A stretch of 64,000 nucleotides of DNA from an uncultured bacterium (GCA_945920215.1 CAMEJM010000004.1:50506-114505); one strand, 5' to 3'; positions 25,309 through 33,693 are shown, numbered from the stretch's first letter. Translations and numbers: made by a program. The notes: a model not told the origin generated them from the sequence alone.

Positions 25309-25962
25309 TTACTCATCTGTGTGATCGCCATCCTGCGGCTTTTGCTTAGATTTGAAGATATCTATGATTTTCTTATCGTGCAGACCCATGTTGTAGGAGC
25401 CCCAACATACAAGAATCCCGGGGATAACGCTGATGAAATACGCAATCATAATCCCAAGGCACGTCCGGGCATCCGACGCGGCGGGCAGGATATACCCGAT
25501 AATGCCGTCATACATGGCTTGCAGAAAATACAGAATCAGTTGCGCAATGGTATACATATTGACGCCGACTTTTGCGGCGCCGTTTGCTCCGCCGGAAATG
25601 TCGGGCGCCCCGCCAAAAACAAACGCCAGCAAAAACCCGAGAAGCAGAAAAAAGAGCAAAACGAAATTCGGCACTTGCGCAAACAGCATCAGTTTTAATC
25701 CGTACTGCTTATCTCGCGGCATTCTGCCGTTGTCTACACGAATTTTATGTTTCGTTCCCATTTCACGAAGAGTCGCATACAAAACATACATATAAAACAA
25801 GGCAGAAAATATCCCGGCGCACAATGAAAGCACACCGAACTGTCCGTCATTTGCCATACGGGAAGCCATCACCAGCACAATACCAAACACGGCGAAAGCA
25901 AACTGATTCAAGAACAGTCGCATGACATCATATGAGTTTTCTTTGAAGAATCTCAATTTCAC
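25309..25962 (-). CDS. Polytopic membrane protein of unknown function
   Basis: About 217 residues if started at GTG 25962, which gives MKLRFFKENSYDVMRLFLNQFAF, a start pattern I associate with a Clostridia membrane-protein family; GAGG lies just upstream. The track start (TTG 26028) would overlap the recombinase promoter and is less likely. Roughly five hydrophobic segments, a charged loop (TKHKIRVDNGRMPRDKQYG) after the second and an acidic Lys/Glu tail (KSKQKPQDGDHTDE). No domain recognised. It diverges from the recombinase gene and precedes cwlD, from which it is separated by the hairpin. Confidence 0.75.
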   Translation of the reverse strand: MKLRFFKENSYDVMRLFLNQFAFAVFGIVLVMASRMANDGQFGVLSLCAGIFSALFYMYVLYATLREMGTKHKIRVDNGRMPRDKQYGLKLMLFAQVPNFVLLFFLLLGFLLAFVFGGAPDISGGANGAAKVGVNMYTIAQLILYFLQAMYDGIIGYILPAASDARTCLGIMIAYFISVIPGILVCWGSYNMGLHDKKIIDIFKSKQKPQDGDHTDE

Positions 25963-26044
25963 AGACCTCGAATTAGCGATTGAATATTGATATTTTACTT
26001 CAATTCCCTCTTTATTGCAAGAAATCAAGGCGATTGTTTACACT

Positions 26045-26073
26045 TTGTCTATGAATTGCGTTCAAAATATGAT
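26045..26073 (+). promoter_or_regulatory. Sigma-A promoter of the recombinase operon
   Basis: TTGTCT (26045-26050), 17-base spacer, TATGAT (26068-26073); start near 26080, 30 bases before the ATG. Confidence 0.65.
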
Positions 26074-26109
26074 ACAATTGGATTATACAAAACACCTCGG
26101 AGGAACCCT

Positions 26110-27192
26110 ATGGCTTCGCAGCTGATTAAAAAGGAAGAACTTGCGGAATTCCCCGCAATTGCCATAGATTTTCAGCATACCATGACAAGCGTATGGGGAC
26201 GCAGCGACAAGACGGTATTTGAATATCTGCTTGATTTGCGCTCTTTCTTCCGTTTTGTTGCCGCCTCCGATATGGGGCTTGACCCGGCAAACGATGATAT
26301 CTCCCGGCTGCCTTTTTCTCAAATCGATATTGAACGCATCGAAAAACTGACTTCGCGCGACATCATTGCATACTTGTATTATTTAACGCAAACAAAAGGC
26401 AATTCCGCAACGACGAGAAACCGCAAGCTCTCTGCCCTGCGTACATTTTTTAAGTATTTGATGCGCACCAACCGGTTGGAACACAATCCCACCGAGCAGA
26501 TACAAGGGCCGAAAAAAAGAACCACTCTGCCAAAATACCTGACGCTTGACCAAAGCATTTCCTTCCTCGACAAGGTTTCACGCTCCGATTCCCCCACGAA
26601 AAAAAGGGATTATGCCATTCTGACTCTCTTTCTGAACTGCGGAATGCGTTTATCGGAGCTGACGGGCATCAATCTGACAGACATTTCACAGGATTTCCGC
26701 ACCATCCGCGTTCTCGGTAAGGGAAACAAGGAACGTATGGTGTATCTCAACGACGCCTGCCGGGACGCCCTGACGGATTATCTGACGGAGCGCCTTGACG
26801 GCACCCCCGCAAAAATGCGACAGAAAGCCCTGTTTTTGAGCAGCCGCCTCCAGCGTATCAGCAACAAGACCGTCCAGTGGATGGTTTACAAATACTTGGA
26901 CGAAGCGGGGCTGCATACCCCCGGTATGTCGGTACATAAGCTGCGCCACACCGCCGCTACCCTGATGTATCAAACGGGGAAAGTGGACGTCCGCGTCCTC
27001 AAAGAAATCCTCGGACACGAACAACTGAACACCACACAGATATACACACACGTGACCAACAAGAACATGGAGGACGCCGTAGGACGGAATCCTTTGGCGG
27101 AGCTGAAGCACCGCGATTATGTGGCGGATGCCATTGAACGTGCCGACGCGGATTGGGAAAAGAAGAAAAAAGAAACGGGAGACAGTGAATGA
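26110..27192 (+). CDS. Tyrosine recombinase, XerC/XerD-like
   Basis: 360 residues from ATG 26110 (CGGAGG 6 bases upstream); the track start at 25987 lies before the promoter. N-terminal SAM-like core-binding domain (about 15-125) and C-terminal catalytic domain with R180 (GMRLSELTG), K204 (LGKGNKER), H276-x-x-R279 (HKLRHTAATL), H303 (LGHEQLNTTQ) and the nucleophile Y312 (IYTHV). All residues are present, so it should be active. Length and motifs fit chromosomal XerC/D (dimer resolution). No attachment-site repeats, excisionase or phage genes flank it, so a mobile-element integrase is less likely. Its stop overlaps the next start as ATGA. Confidence 0.9.
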   Translation: MASQLIKKEELAEFPAIAIDFQHTMTSVWGRSDKTVFEYLLDLRSFFRFVAASDMGLDPANDDISRLPFSQIDIERIEKLTSRDIIAYLYYLTQTKGNSATTRNRKLSALRTFFKYLMRTNRLEHNPTEQIQGPKKRTTLPKYLTLDQSISFLDKVSRSDSPTKKRDYAILTLFLNCGMRLSELTGINLTDISQDFRTIRVLGKGNKERMVYLNDACRDALTDYLTERLDGTPAKMRQKALFLSSRLQRISNKTVQWMVYKYLDEAGLHTPGMSVHKLRHTAATLMYQTGKVDVRVLKEILGHEQLNTTQIYTHVTNKNMEDAVGRNPLAELKHRDYVADAIERADADWEKKKKETGDSE

Positions 27193-27731
27193 AATCCTAT
27201 CAGATATCACAGATTGAAAACTGGTACCGAGATGTAAAAGCAGGAGAGCAGATTCTGTTGTCCGGCACGGTCTATACCGCGAGGGACGCCGCACACAAAC
27301 GCATTTTTGCATCGCTGAATGCAGGTCAGGCGCTTCCGTTCGACTTAAAAGGAACCGCAATTTACTACGCCGGCCCCACACCCGCCAAACATGACCTGCC
27401 GATCGGTGCCTGCGGTCCCACAACCTCCTCCCGCATGGATCCGTACGTACCTCGTCTGACCGAACTCGGACTTCGCTGTACCATCGGAAAAGGCGACCGC
27501 AGCGCTGCGGTCTACGATGCGTTACGCACTTACGGAGGCATTTATTTATGCGCCATCGGCGGTGCCGGCGCCCTCTGTGCCCGTGCCGTCAAGCAGGCGG
27601 AGGTAGTTGCTTACCCGGAACTGGGCTGTGAATCCGTCAAGCGTTTGGTCATTGAAGATTTTCCCTTATTTGTCGGCATTGACGCATACGGAAATTCCAT
27701 CTTCGGAGGGAAAGCGCTTGAAAGTCGGTGA
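27189..27731 (+). CDS. Fe-S hydro-lyase beta subunit (class I fumarase/tartrate dehydratase type)
   Basis: 180 residues matching the C-terminal (beta) half of class I fumarase and L-tartrate dehydratase: AGEQILLSGTVYTARDAAHKR, AIYYAGPTPAK, IGACGPTTSSRMDPYVPRL, IGKGDRS, AIGGAGALCA and YPELGCESVKRLVIEDFPLFVGIDAYGNSIF. In two-subunit enzymes it binds substrate while the alpha subunit holds the [4Fe-4S] cluster. No alpha subunit gene is present in this window, which is unusual because the two are normally adjacent. Translationally coupled to the recombinase (ATGA), and the next gene's start lies inside its 3' end. Confidence 0.9.
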   Translation: MKSYQISQIENWYRDVKAGEQILLSGTVYTARDAAHKRIFASLNAGQALPFDLKGTAIYYAGPTPAKHDLPIGACGPTTSSRMDPYVPRLTELGLRCTIGKGDRSAAVYDALRTYGGIYLCAIGGAGALCARAVKQAEVVAYPELGCESVKRLVIEDFPLFVGIDAYGNSIFGGKALESR

Positions 27732-28563
27732 AAAAATCCGTCTGCGTCGGCAAGAACTCAAACTGACGCAAAGGGAGGTTGCCGGTGAACGTATCACCCG
27801 CAATCTGCTGAGTGAGATCGAGAACGGCGAGGCGCAGCCTTCCCTGTCTACACTCTTGTATTTGGCGGAGCGGTTAGACGTATCTCCCGGCTATCTGGCA
27901 GATGACAACCGTTCGCTTTCCGAAGACGCAAAACAACGCTTGATGCCCTCTCTTTGGCAACTCTACAAAGAAGCAAAATACACCGCGTGCATTGAACGCG
28001 CCAAGAACATCCCGGGCGACATTGACCCGGATTTGGCTTATCTGCTCGCCTGCGCCCACCTCTGCGCAGCAGAGGAATGCGTGGACGGAGGCTCTGTCAA
28101 CAGCGCGCTCTCTCACCTGAATCTGCTCGATAAATACCTCCCTTTCTGCATTTACGAAACCGAGCATTTGCGTGCGCGCGCCACACTTACATACGCAATG
28201 GCAAAGGAGCCCCTGACTCCCCGTTACGCATTGGATAAAGAGGCTTACCTGACCGAAGCGGGAAAAAGCGCCCACGAAGACCTGTACCATTATCTGCTTG
28301 ACGAAAGTGATTATCCATATAAAAATCCTTTCTATCAGAATCATATGGACGCCAAACGCCTGATGAAAGACCATCGCTATGTCGACGCAACCGCAAAGCT
28401 GACGGAGATTATCGATAACCGTTTAACAGGTGGATTGAGCGTCCAACTTCTCTACCGTGTTTATTCCGATCTTGAAATCTGTTATCGGGAACGCGGCGAC
28501 TATGAAAACGCCTATAAAATATCTTCCAAAAAGAATGCGTTGCTCACCTCGTTCCGCAACTGA
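27718..28563 (+). CDS. XRE-family regulator with TPR-like C-terminal domain
   Basis: 281 residues from TTG 27718 (GGAGGG 7 bases upstream, overlapping the previous gene by 14 bases); the track start at 27607 lies wholly inside the fumarase-type gene. Helix-turn-helix at about 1-60 (LKVGEKIRLRRQELKLTQREVAGERITRNLLSEIENGEAQPSLSTLLYLAERLDV), then a helical region (about 75-281) with TPR-like pairs such as CIERAKNIPGDIDPDLAYLLACAHLCAAEE and LLYRVYSDLEICYRERGDYENAYKIS. This is the layout of RRNPP-like peptide-sensing or cytoplasmic-signal regulators; no small peptide gene is evident next to it. Confidence 0.85.
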   Translation: MKVGEKIRLRRQELKLTQREVAGERITRNLLSEIENGEAQPSLSTLLYLAERLDVSPGYLADDNRSLSEDAKQRLMPSLWQLYKEAKYTACIERAKNIPGDIDPDLAYLLACAHLCAAEECVDGGSVNSALSHLNLLDKYLPFCIYETEHLRARATLTYAMAKEPLTPRYALDKEAYLTEAGKSAHEDLYHYLLDESDYPYKNPFYQNHMDAKRLMKDHRYVDATAKLTEIIDNRLTGGLSVQLLYRVYSDLEICYRERGDYENAYKISSKKNALLTSFRN

Positions 28564-28582
28564 GGATTCTGCCCCGTTATAT

Positions 28583-28607
28583 GCCGAACCGCAAGGTTCG
28601 GCTTTTT
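28583..28607 (+). terminator. Rho-independent terminator
   Basis: GCCGAACC-GCAA-GGTTCGGC followed by TTTTTAT; closes the recombinase operon. Confidence 0.95.
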
Positions 28608-28660
28608 ATAATTCGCTTTTATAACATCAAAAAAGTAACAGAAATAAGCATTATTTACAA

Positions 28661-28689
28661 TTGACAGCGTTTGAGTTTTGTGGTATATT
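28661..28689 (+). promoter_or_regulatory. Sigma-A promoter of the Na+-pump decarboxylase operon
   Basis: TTGACA (28661-28666), 17-base spacer, TATATT (28684-28689); start near 28696. This excludes the track's start at 28671 for the first gene. Confidence 0.8.
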
Positions 28690-28706
28690 GTATTTTGGTG
28701 GAATTT

Positions 28707-28728
28707 GGGGTATTTATAGAAATACCCC
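28707..28728 (+). promoter_or_regulatory. Leader hairpin of the decarboxylase operon
   Basis: GGGGTATTT-ATAG-AAATACCCC, a perfect 9-bp stem in the 5' leader, about 10 bases after the predicted transcript start and without a T-run. Confidence 0.55.
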
Positions 28729-28758
28729 CCTTACACATACACAAGAAAGGAGTAAGAT

Positions 28759-28788
28759 TTGCTGCTGCAAATCGGGATAATGCTTTGA
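28759..28788 (+). CDS. Possible 9-codon leader ORF
   Basis: AAAGGAG, 6 bases, then TTG CTG CTG CAA ATC GGG ATA ATG CTT TGA. The best ribosome site of the leader belongs to this reading frame, not to the carboxyltransferase frame. Its TGA overlaps the proposed TTG start of the next gene (TTGA), which would couple the two. It could equally mark a start-site oddity or a sequence error. Confidence 0.3.
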   Translation: MLLQIGIML

Positions 28789-30155
28789 AATCAACCAAAA
28801 AAAAGGCAACCGTAACAGGGCTTCCCACGGCTGATGAGTTGCGTGCCGCCCTGCACGCCAATCAAGACACTCCTGCGCGCCGCGCAATAGCCGCGTTGTT
28901 TGACGCGGACACCTTTGTCGAAACCGCGGCTTATACCAAACGCTCTTTCAACGATTACGTATCCGTTGACAAGGACGCAGAGTTTGAAGGGGTCATCACC
29001 GGCTACGGTGCCATCAACGGGAAACTTGTCTTTGCCTTTGCGCAGGACGAAACCCGCATGAAGGGGGCTATCGACGCCAATCACGCCAAGAAAATTGCCG
29101 CATTGTATGACCTTGCACTGAAAAAAGGTGCGCCCGTCATCGGTGTTTTTGCGTCCTCCGGCGCTTTTGTAGAGGAGGGGGTCACTGCCCTTGCGGCATA
29201 CGGTCGCCTCTTGAAGACCGTAACCGACGCGTCCGATGAAATCAGTCAGATTGCTTATATTATCGGCACCTGCACCGGCACTGCGGCGGCGCTTGCTTCT
29301 TCCTTTGATTTTACCGTTGCTTCCGATAAAGCAACTTTCTACGTGGCAAACCCGGAGCTTGGCGGCAAACAGTGCGAAAGTGATGCTTTCTGCTTCCGCG
29401 GTGCGGAAAACGCCTGCTGCGACTACATCCGCAATCTGATTGGATTCCTGCCGGACGGTGATATGGACTATGTGGAGAATGCAACCGACGATCTCAACCG
29501 TCGCCTTGACGGCGTGACCGTAAGCGGCGACGCGCACGACCTGATTTCCGCAATTGCCGACAACGGCGTCTATACCGAGCTGTTCGCCGATTACGGAACA
29601 TCTGCGGTTGTCGCGCTGACAACCGTTGCAGGCGTCAAATGCGGCGTTGTAGCAAACTCCTATGCAGTGAACGAGGGACGAATTTCCAAGGACGCCGCTT
29701 ATAAAATGGTGGATTTCCTCCGGATATGCGATTGCTATTCCCTTCCCGTTGTGACTCTGACCGATTCCAACGGTCTTGACGCGGATATTTCCGTCGATGC
29801 CGTGAAAGCCTTGGCATACGGATACACGCAGCTTGACGTTCCGCAGGTTACAGTGATCTGCGGCCATGCAATCGGCGCCGCGTTTACTCTTATGGGTTCC
29901 AAGAGCCTTGGTGCCGAACTGACATACACACTGGAAAACGCTGAGATCGGCGTTCTGCCTGCCGATGCCTCGGTGGCTTTCGCATGGAATGACGACATTA
30001 CGACTGACGTCACCCGTGAGGAGCTGGAAGCCAAGTGGCGTGCCTCCGTTTCTACTGCTGCCGCCGCTGCCGCGACAGGTGAAGTGGATGACATCATTCC
30101 CGTGTCCGAGTTGCGGGCGCGGATCGCCTCCGCCCTGCTGATGCTGTCTTGCTGA
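28785..30155 (+). CDS. Carboxyltransferase subunit, methylmalonyl-CoA decarboxylase alpha / 12S type
   Basis: About 456 residues from TTG 28785, the only start codon in frame after the promoter (weak GGGA site 7 bases upstream). The crotonase-fold carboxyltransferase domain is duplicated: N-half (VITGYGAINGKLVFAFAQDE, GAPVIGVFASSGAFVEEGV, TCTGTAAALASSFDFTV) and C-half (GVVANSYAVNEGRISKDAAYKMVDFLRICDCYSLPVVTLTDSNG, VICGHAIGAAFTLMGSK). It moves CO2 between an acyl-CoA and biotin. It is shorter than the usual 510-520 residues because it lacks the N-terminal helical region with the KLTARER motif. With the biotin carrier and Na+ pump downstream, an acyl-CoA decarboxylase or transcarboxylase role is likely; the acyl group is not determined. 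Confidence 0.88.
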   Translation: MKSTKKKATVTGLPTADELRAALHANQDTPARRAIAALFDADTFVETAAYTKRSFNDYVSVDKDAEFEGVITGYGAINGKLVFAFAQDETRMKGAIDANHAKKIAALYDLALKKGAPVIGVFASSGAFVEEGVTALAAYGRLLKTVTDASDEISQIAYIIGTCTGTAAALASSFDFTVASDKATFYVANPELGGKQCESDAFCFRGAENACCDYIRNLIGFLPDGDMDYVENATDDLNRRLDGVTVSGDAHDLISAIADNGVYTELFADYGTSAVVALTTVAGVKCGVVANSYAVNEGRISKDAAYKMVDFLRICDCYSLPVVTLTDSNGLDADISVDAVKALAYGYTQLDVPQVTVICGHAIGAAFTLMGSKSLGAELTYTLENAEIGVLPADASVAFAWNDDITTDVTREELEAKWRASVSTAAAAAATGEVDDIIPVSELRARIASALLMLSC

Positions 30156-30166
30156 GGAGGCGTACA

Positions 30167-30538
30167 ATGCAGTTTTTACTTGATACTTCCGCCCGTTTCG
30201 GTGAGGAGGGCGGTTATCAGACCATCGGCGACGTTTTCAAGAACGGCGGTCCGACTTTCCTGGTCGGGATTCTCGTTATCTTTGCGGTTCTATCGATTAT
30301 TTGGGGAGTGATTGAGCTTTTCCATTTTTGCAGCTACACGCTCCCGCAGAAGATCAATAAAAAACATCACCCTGCCCCTGCTTTCACACCCCTGCCCGTC
30401 CGGATTGCCGCCGCGGATAAACCGGACAGCGAGGAAGACAGTGAGGAAATCGTAGCGGTGATTGCAGCCGCCATTGAAGCAGCCAAAGTCGAAAAACCGT
30501 CAGGCGAATTCAGAGTTGTCTCATTCAGAAGAAAATAA
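30167..30538 (+). CDS. Sodium pump decarboxylase gamma subunit (OadG/MmdD-like)
   Basis: 123 residues from ATG 30167 (GAGGAGG 6 bases upstream). One membrane segment (about 31-52, FLVGILVIFAVLSIIWGVIELF), then a Pro/Ala-rich charged linker and a C-terminal IVAVIAAAIEAAKVEKPSGEFRVVSFRRK, the typical end of OadG-family proteins. The gamma/delta subunit anchors the soluble carboxyltransferase to the membrane pump. It lies 11 bases after the carboxyltransferase stop and 19 bases before the biotin carrier. Confidence 0.9.
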   Translation: MQFLLDTSARFGEEGGYQTIGDVFKNGGPTFLVGILVIFAVLSIIWGVIELFHFCSYTLPQKINKKHHPAPAFTPLPVRIAAADKPDSEEDSEEIVAVIAAAIEAAKVEKPSGEFRVVSFRRK

Positions 30539-30557
30539 GGAAAGAAGGTATACAGCC

Positions 30558-30932
30558 ATGAAGAAATATAATATTACCGTGAACGGTCATCTCTATGAAG
30601 TTGAAGTTGAGGAAGTCGCGGCGAACGCAGCGGCAACCGCAACCGCTCCCGCCTCTGCACCGGCGCCGAAAGCCGCAGCCCCGAAAGCGGAGGCTCCCAA
30701 AGCAACCGCCGCGGCAGGTACCACTCCCGTTTCCGCTCCGATGCCCGGCACCATTTTGGATGTTAAAACGACCGTTGGCGCATCCGTAAAGCGCGGAGAC
30801 GTTCTGTTCATTCTGGAAGCAATGAAGATGGAAAACGAGATTCCCGCTCCCTGTGACGGTGTTGTAGCCTCCATTAATGTTGCAAAGGGTGCCTCGGTTG
30901 CCACGAACGATCTGCTTGCCGCTTTGAAATGA
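30558..30932 (+). CDS. Biotin carboxyl carrier protein of the decarboxylase
   Basis: 124 residues from ATG 30558 (GAAGG upstream); the track start at 30462 lies inside the gamma-subunit gene. N-terminal beta-strand MKKYNITVNGHLYEVEVEEV, an Ala/Pro-rich flexible hinge (about 21-58), then the biotinyl domain with the modification site EAMKM (Lys about 90) and flanking PMPGTILDV and PCDGVVASI. It carries CO2 from the carboxyltransferase to the membrane pump. It is the only biotin acceptor in the operon, although two carboxyltransferase genes are present. Confidence 0.95.
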   Translation: MKKYNITVNGHLYEVEVEEVAANAAATATAPASAPAPKAAAPKAEAPKATAAAGTTPVSAPMPGTILDVKTTVGASVKRGDVLFILEAMKMENEIPAPCDGVVASINVAKGASVATNDLLAALK

Positions 30933-30946
30933 GGGGCACTTGACCT

Positions 30947-32167
30947 ATGACCGTAATTAAAGATGCTATTCTCAATTTCTTGCAAAAGACGGGGATTGCT
31001 CAACTGTTTTCCCAGGGAGACTGGTGGAAAACGCTGGTGATGTATCTGATTATCGGTGTGCTGATGTATCTCGCCATCGTCAAGAAATTTGAGCCTTTGC
31101 TTTTGCTTCCGATCGCGTTCGGAATGCTCCTTGCAAACCTGCCGGGCGCCAACCTCTTCCATATGGATTGGTTTATCGACGGCGTTCCTGTCGGTCAGGA
31201 CGGCGCGCTGTCCACGAAGCTTTCCGACGTCGTGGTATACGTATTCGGCAACGGTGGGCTGATTGACCTGATTTACCTCGGCGTAAAACTGGGGATCTAC
31301 CCGTCTTTGATTTTCCTCGGCATCGGCGCCATGACAGACTTCTCTCCCCTGATTGCTAATCCGAAGAGTCTGCTTTTGGGTGCATCCGCACAGCTCGGCG
31401 TTTTCGTCGCGTTCTTCTTTGCGCTGTTCTATTTCTCTCCCGAGGAAGCGGCAGCCATCGGTATCATCGGCGGCGCGGACGGACCGACTGCGATTCTTGT
31501 CACAAAGATTCTGGCGCCTCATCTTCTGGGTGCCATCGCCATTGCGGCATACAGCTACATGGCGCTGATTCCCATGATTCAGCCCCCGCTGATGCGCCTT
31601 CTGACCACCAAAAAAGAACGCGCCATCAAAATGGGCAACCTGCGCCCCGTCTCCAAAATGGAGAAAATCGTTTTCCCGATTCTGGTGACTCTTGTAGTCA
31701 TTTTGATCGTGCCGGACGCGGCTCCTCTTGTCGGTTTCTTAATGCTCGGAAACCTCTTTAACGTTGCCGGCGTCACTGACAGACTTTCCAAGACTGCGCA
31801 GAATGAACTCATCAATATCGTAACTATTTTCCTCGGCGTCTCTGTTGGCGCAACCGCCTCCGCCGCCAACTTCTTAAAGCCCAGTACCCTGTTGATCATC
31901 GGACTCGGCTTGATTGCTTTCTGCATTTCGACCATGGGCGGTCTGCTCGGCGGCAAGTTGATGTGCGTGCTCACACACGGCAAAATCAACCCCTTGATCG
32001 GATCTGCCGGCGTGTCGGCTGTTCCTATGGCAGCCCGCGTTGCCCAGGATGTCGGACGTAAGGAAGACCCCACAAACTTTCTTCTCATGCACGCAATGGG
32101 TCCGAACGTGGCAGGCGTGATTGGCTCTGCCGTTGCCGCAGGTCTCTTGCTCAGCTGGTTTGCTTAA
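30947..32167 (+). CDS. Na+-translocating decarboxylase beta subunit
   Basis: 406 residues, about eleven hydrophobic segments. The membrane subunit decarboxylates carboxybiotin and exports Na+. Signature stretches are FLGIGAMTDFSPLIANPK, AIGIIGGADGPTAI (with the key Asp of the GADGP motif), FLGVSVGATASAANFL, and SAGVSAVPMAARVAQ with HAMGPNVAGVIGSA at the end. Shared by oxaloacetate, methylmalonyl-CoA, glutaconyl-CoA and malonate pumps, so it does not identify the substrate. GAGGGGC lies 9 bases before ATG 30947. Confidence 0.95.
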   Translation: MTVIKDAILNFLQKTGIAQLFSQGDWWKTLVMYLIIGVLMYLAIVKKFEPLLLLPIAFGMLLANLPGANLFHMDWFIDGVPVGQDGALSTKLSDVVVYVFGNGGLIDLIYLGVKLGIYPSLIFLGIGAMTDFSPLIANPKSLLLGASAQLGVFVAFFFALFYFSPEEAAAIGIIGGADGPTAILVTKILAPHLLGAIAIAAYSYMALIPMIQPPLMRLLTTKKERAIKMGNLRPVSKMEKIVFPILVTLVVILIVPDAAPLVGFLMLGNLFNVAGVTDRLSKTAQNELINIVTIFLGVSVGATASAANFLKPSTLLIIGLGLIAFCISTMGGLLGGKLMCVLTHGKINPLIGSAGVSAVPMAARVAQDVGRKEDPTNFLLMHAMGPNVAGVIGSAVAAGLLLSWFA

Positions 32168-32188
32168 GCAAAACGGAAAGGATTGAAT

Positions 32189-33589
32189 ATGTCAAAAGTA
32201 CTGATTACCGAAACCGTGTTGCGCGACGCACATCAATCGCTTGCCGCAACGCGTATGACTACCGAAGAAATGCTCCCTATCCTTGATGAAATGGATAAGG
32301 TGGGCTACAACGCATTGGAAGCATGGGGCGGCGCCACCTTTGATTCCTGCCTGCGCTTCCTGCACGAGGATCCCTGGCAGCGCCTGCGCGTCATCCGCGA
32401 CCATGTGAAGAACACAAAACTTCAGATGCTCTTCCGCGGTCAGAATATCCTTGGCTACCGTCACTATGCGGATGATGTCGTGGAATATTTTGTACAGAAG
32501 TCGATTGCAAACGGCATTGACATTATCCGTATTTTCGACGCGCTCAATGACGCCCGCAACCTTGAAACCGCAATCCGCGCCACCATCAAGGAGGGCGGGC
32601 ACGTACAAGCCGCCATCTCCTATACCACTTCCCCCTTCCACTCCAACAAGCAGTTTGCGCAGTATGCCAAGCAGCTTGAGGAAATGGGCGCAAACTCTAT
32701 CTGCATCAAGGATATGGCAGGTCTGTTAACGCCTTACGACGCCTACGATCTTGTCAAGACTCTGAAGAGCACCGTTAAGATTCCGATTGAGCTTCACACG
32801 CACTACACCAGCGGGCTTGCCTCCATGACCGCACTCAAAGCCATTGAAGCAGGCGTTGATATTGTCGATACCGCTATTTCTCCTCTTGCGATGGGTACCT
32901 CCCAGCCTCCCACGGAGTCCCTGGTGGCAACTCTCCAAGGAACCGAGTACGATACCGGACTGGATCTCAAACAACTCGATAAGGTCTGCACATTCTTTAC
33001 CAAGATTCGTGAGAAATATCTTGCGAGCGGTCTGATTGACCCGAAAGTCCTCTCTGTAAACGTCAACGCTCTGATGTACCAGGTCCCCGGCGGAATGCTC
33101 TCCAACCTGATTTCTCAGTTGAAGCTCGCAGGCAAATCCGACAAACTGCAAGAAGTGCTGGAAGAAGTTCCGCGCGTCCGTGCAGACGCCGGTTACCCTC
33201 CGCTTGTCACTCCTTCCTCTCAGATCGTCGGCACGCAGGCCGTCAACAATGTTCTCTTTAACGAGAATGGACGCTACACCCGCGTGACAAAGGAATTCCG
33301 CGGCTTGATTCGCGGTGAATACGGTCGCACTCCCGCGCCGATTGACCCTGCTTTCCGCAAACAGATTCTCGGCGATCTTGAGCCGATTGACTACCGCCCC
33401 GCAGATGATCTGAAGCCTGAGCTTGCCACCCTGCGTGAAAAGGTTGCCCCCTATGCGGAACAGGAAGAAGACGTACTCTCCCTTGCTCTCTTTGAGCAGG
33501 TTGCCGTAAAATTCTTTGAGGAACGCAAGCGTAAAAAATACGGCATCGACGCCAATTCCGATCCCGCGCTGGGAATCCATACCGTCTGA
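32189..33589 (+). CDS. Oxaloacetate decarboxylase alpha / transcarboxylase 5S-type carboxyltransferase
   Basis: 466 residues from ATG 32189 (AAAGG 7 bases upstream; a TTG two codons earlier is the track start). HMG-CoA-lyase-like TIM barrel: ITETVLRDAHQSLAATRM, ALEAWGGATFDSC, LFRGQNILGYRHYADDVV, biotin-pocket Lys in SICIKDMAGLL, metal ligands in IELHTHYTSG, and DTAISPLAMGTSQPPTE. The C-terminal part (about 300-460) is the conserved carboxylase domain. There is no C-terminal biotin domain, so it depends on the separate carrier upstream. It should transfer CO2 between oxaloacetate/pyruvate and biotin. Last gene of the operon. Confidence 0.94.
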   Translation: MSKVLITETVLRDAHQSLAATRMTTEEMLPILDEMDKVGYNALEAWGGATFDSCLRFLHEDPWQRLRVIRDHVKNTKLQMLFRGQNILGYRHYADDVVEYFVQKSIANGIDIIRIFDALNDARNLETAIRATIKEGGHVQAAISYTTSPFHSNKQFAQYAKQLEEMGANSICIKDMAGLLTPYDAYDLVKTLKSTVKIPIELHTHYTSGLASMTALKAIEAGVDIVDTAISPLAMGTSQPPTESLVATLQGTEYDTGLDLKQLDKVCTFFTKIREKYLASGLIDPKVLSVNVNALMYQVPGGMLSNLISQLKLAGKSDKLQEVLEEVPRVRADAGYPPLVTPSSQIVGTQAVNNVLFNENGRYTRVTKEFRGLIRGEYGRTPAPIDPAFRKQILGDLEPIDYRPADDLKPELATLREKVAPYAEQEEDVLSLALFEQVAVKFFEERKRKKYGIDANSDPALGIHTV

Positions 33590-33653
33590 TACACTATCCC
33601 TTTCTCACGCATCAAAGAGATACCTTTGCTTCTCTTTAACAGAATACAACAAC

Positions 33654-33686
33654 AAACAGCGGAGCCTTTTGAGCTCCGCTGTTTTC
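33654..33686. terminator. Terminator after the decarboxylase operon
   Basis: AAACAGCGGAGC / GCTCCGCTGTTTT with a 7-base loop; T-run on the plus strand, A-run mirrored for the minus strand. Confidence 0.9.
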
Positions 33687-33693
33687 ATCAATA

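Noticed and set aside
26110-27192. Integrase of a mobile element
   Set aside because: No attachment-site repeats, tRNA target, excisionase or phage/ICE genes around; length fits XerC/D.
28791-30167. Minus-strand ORF of 458 residues over the carboxyltransferase
   Set aside because: Shadow of a real gene with duplicated carboxyltransferase domains.
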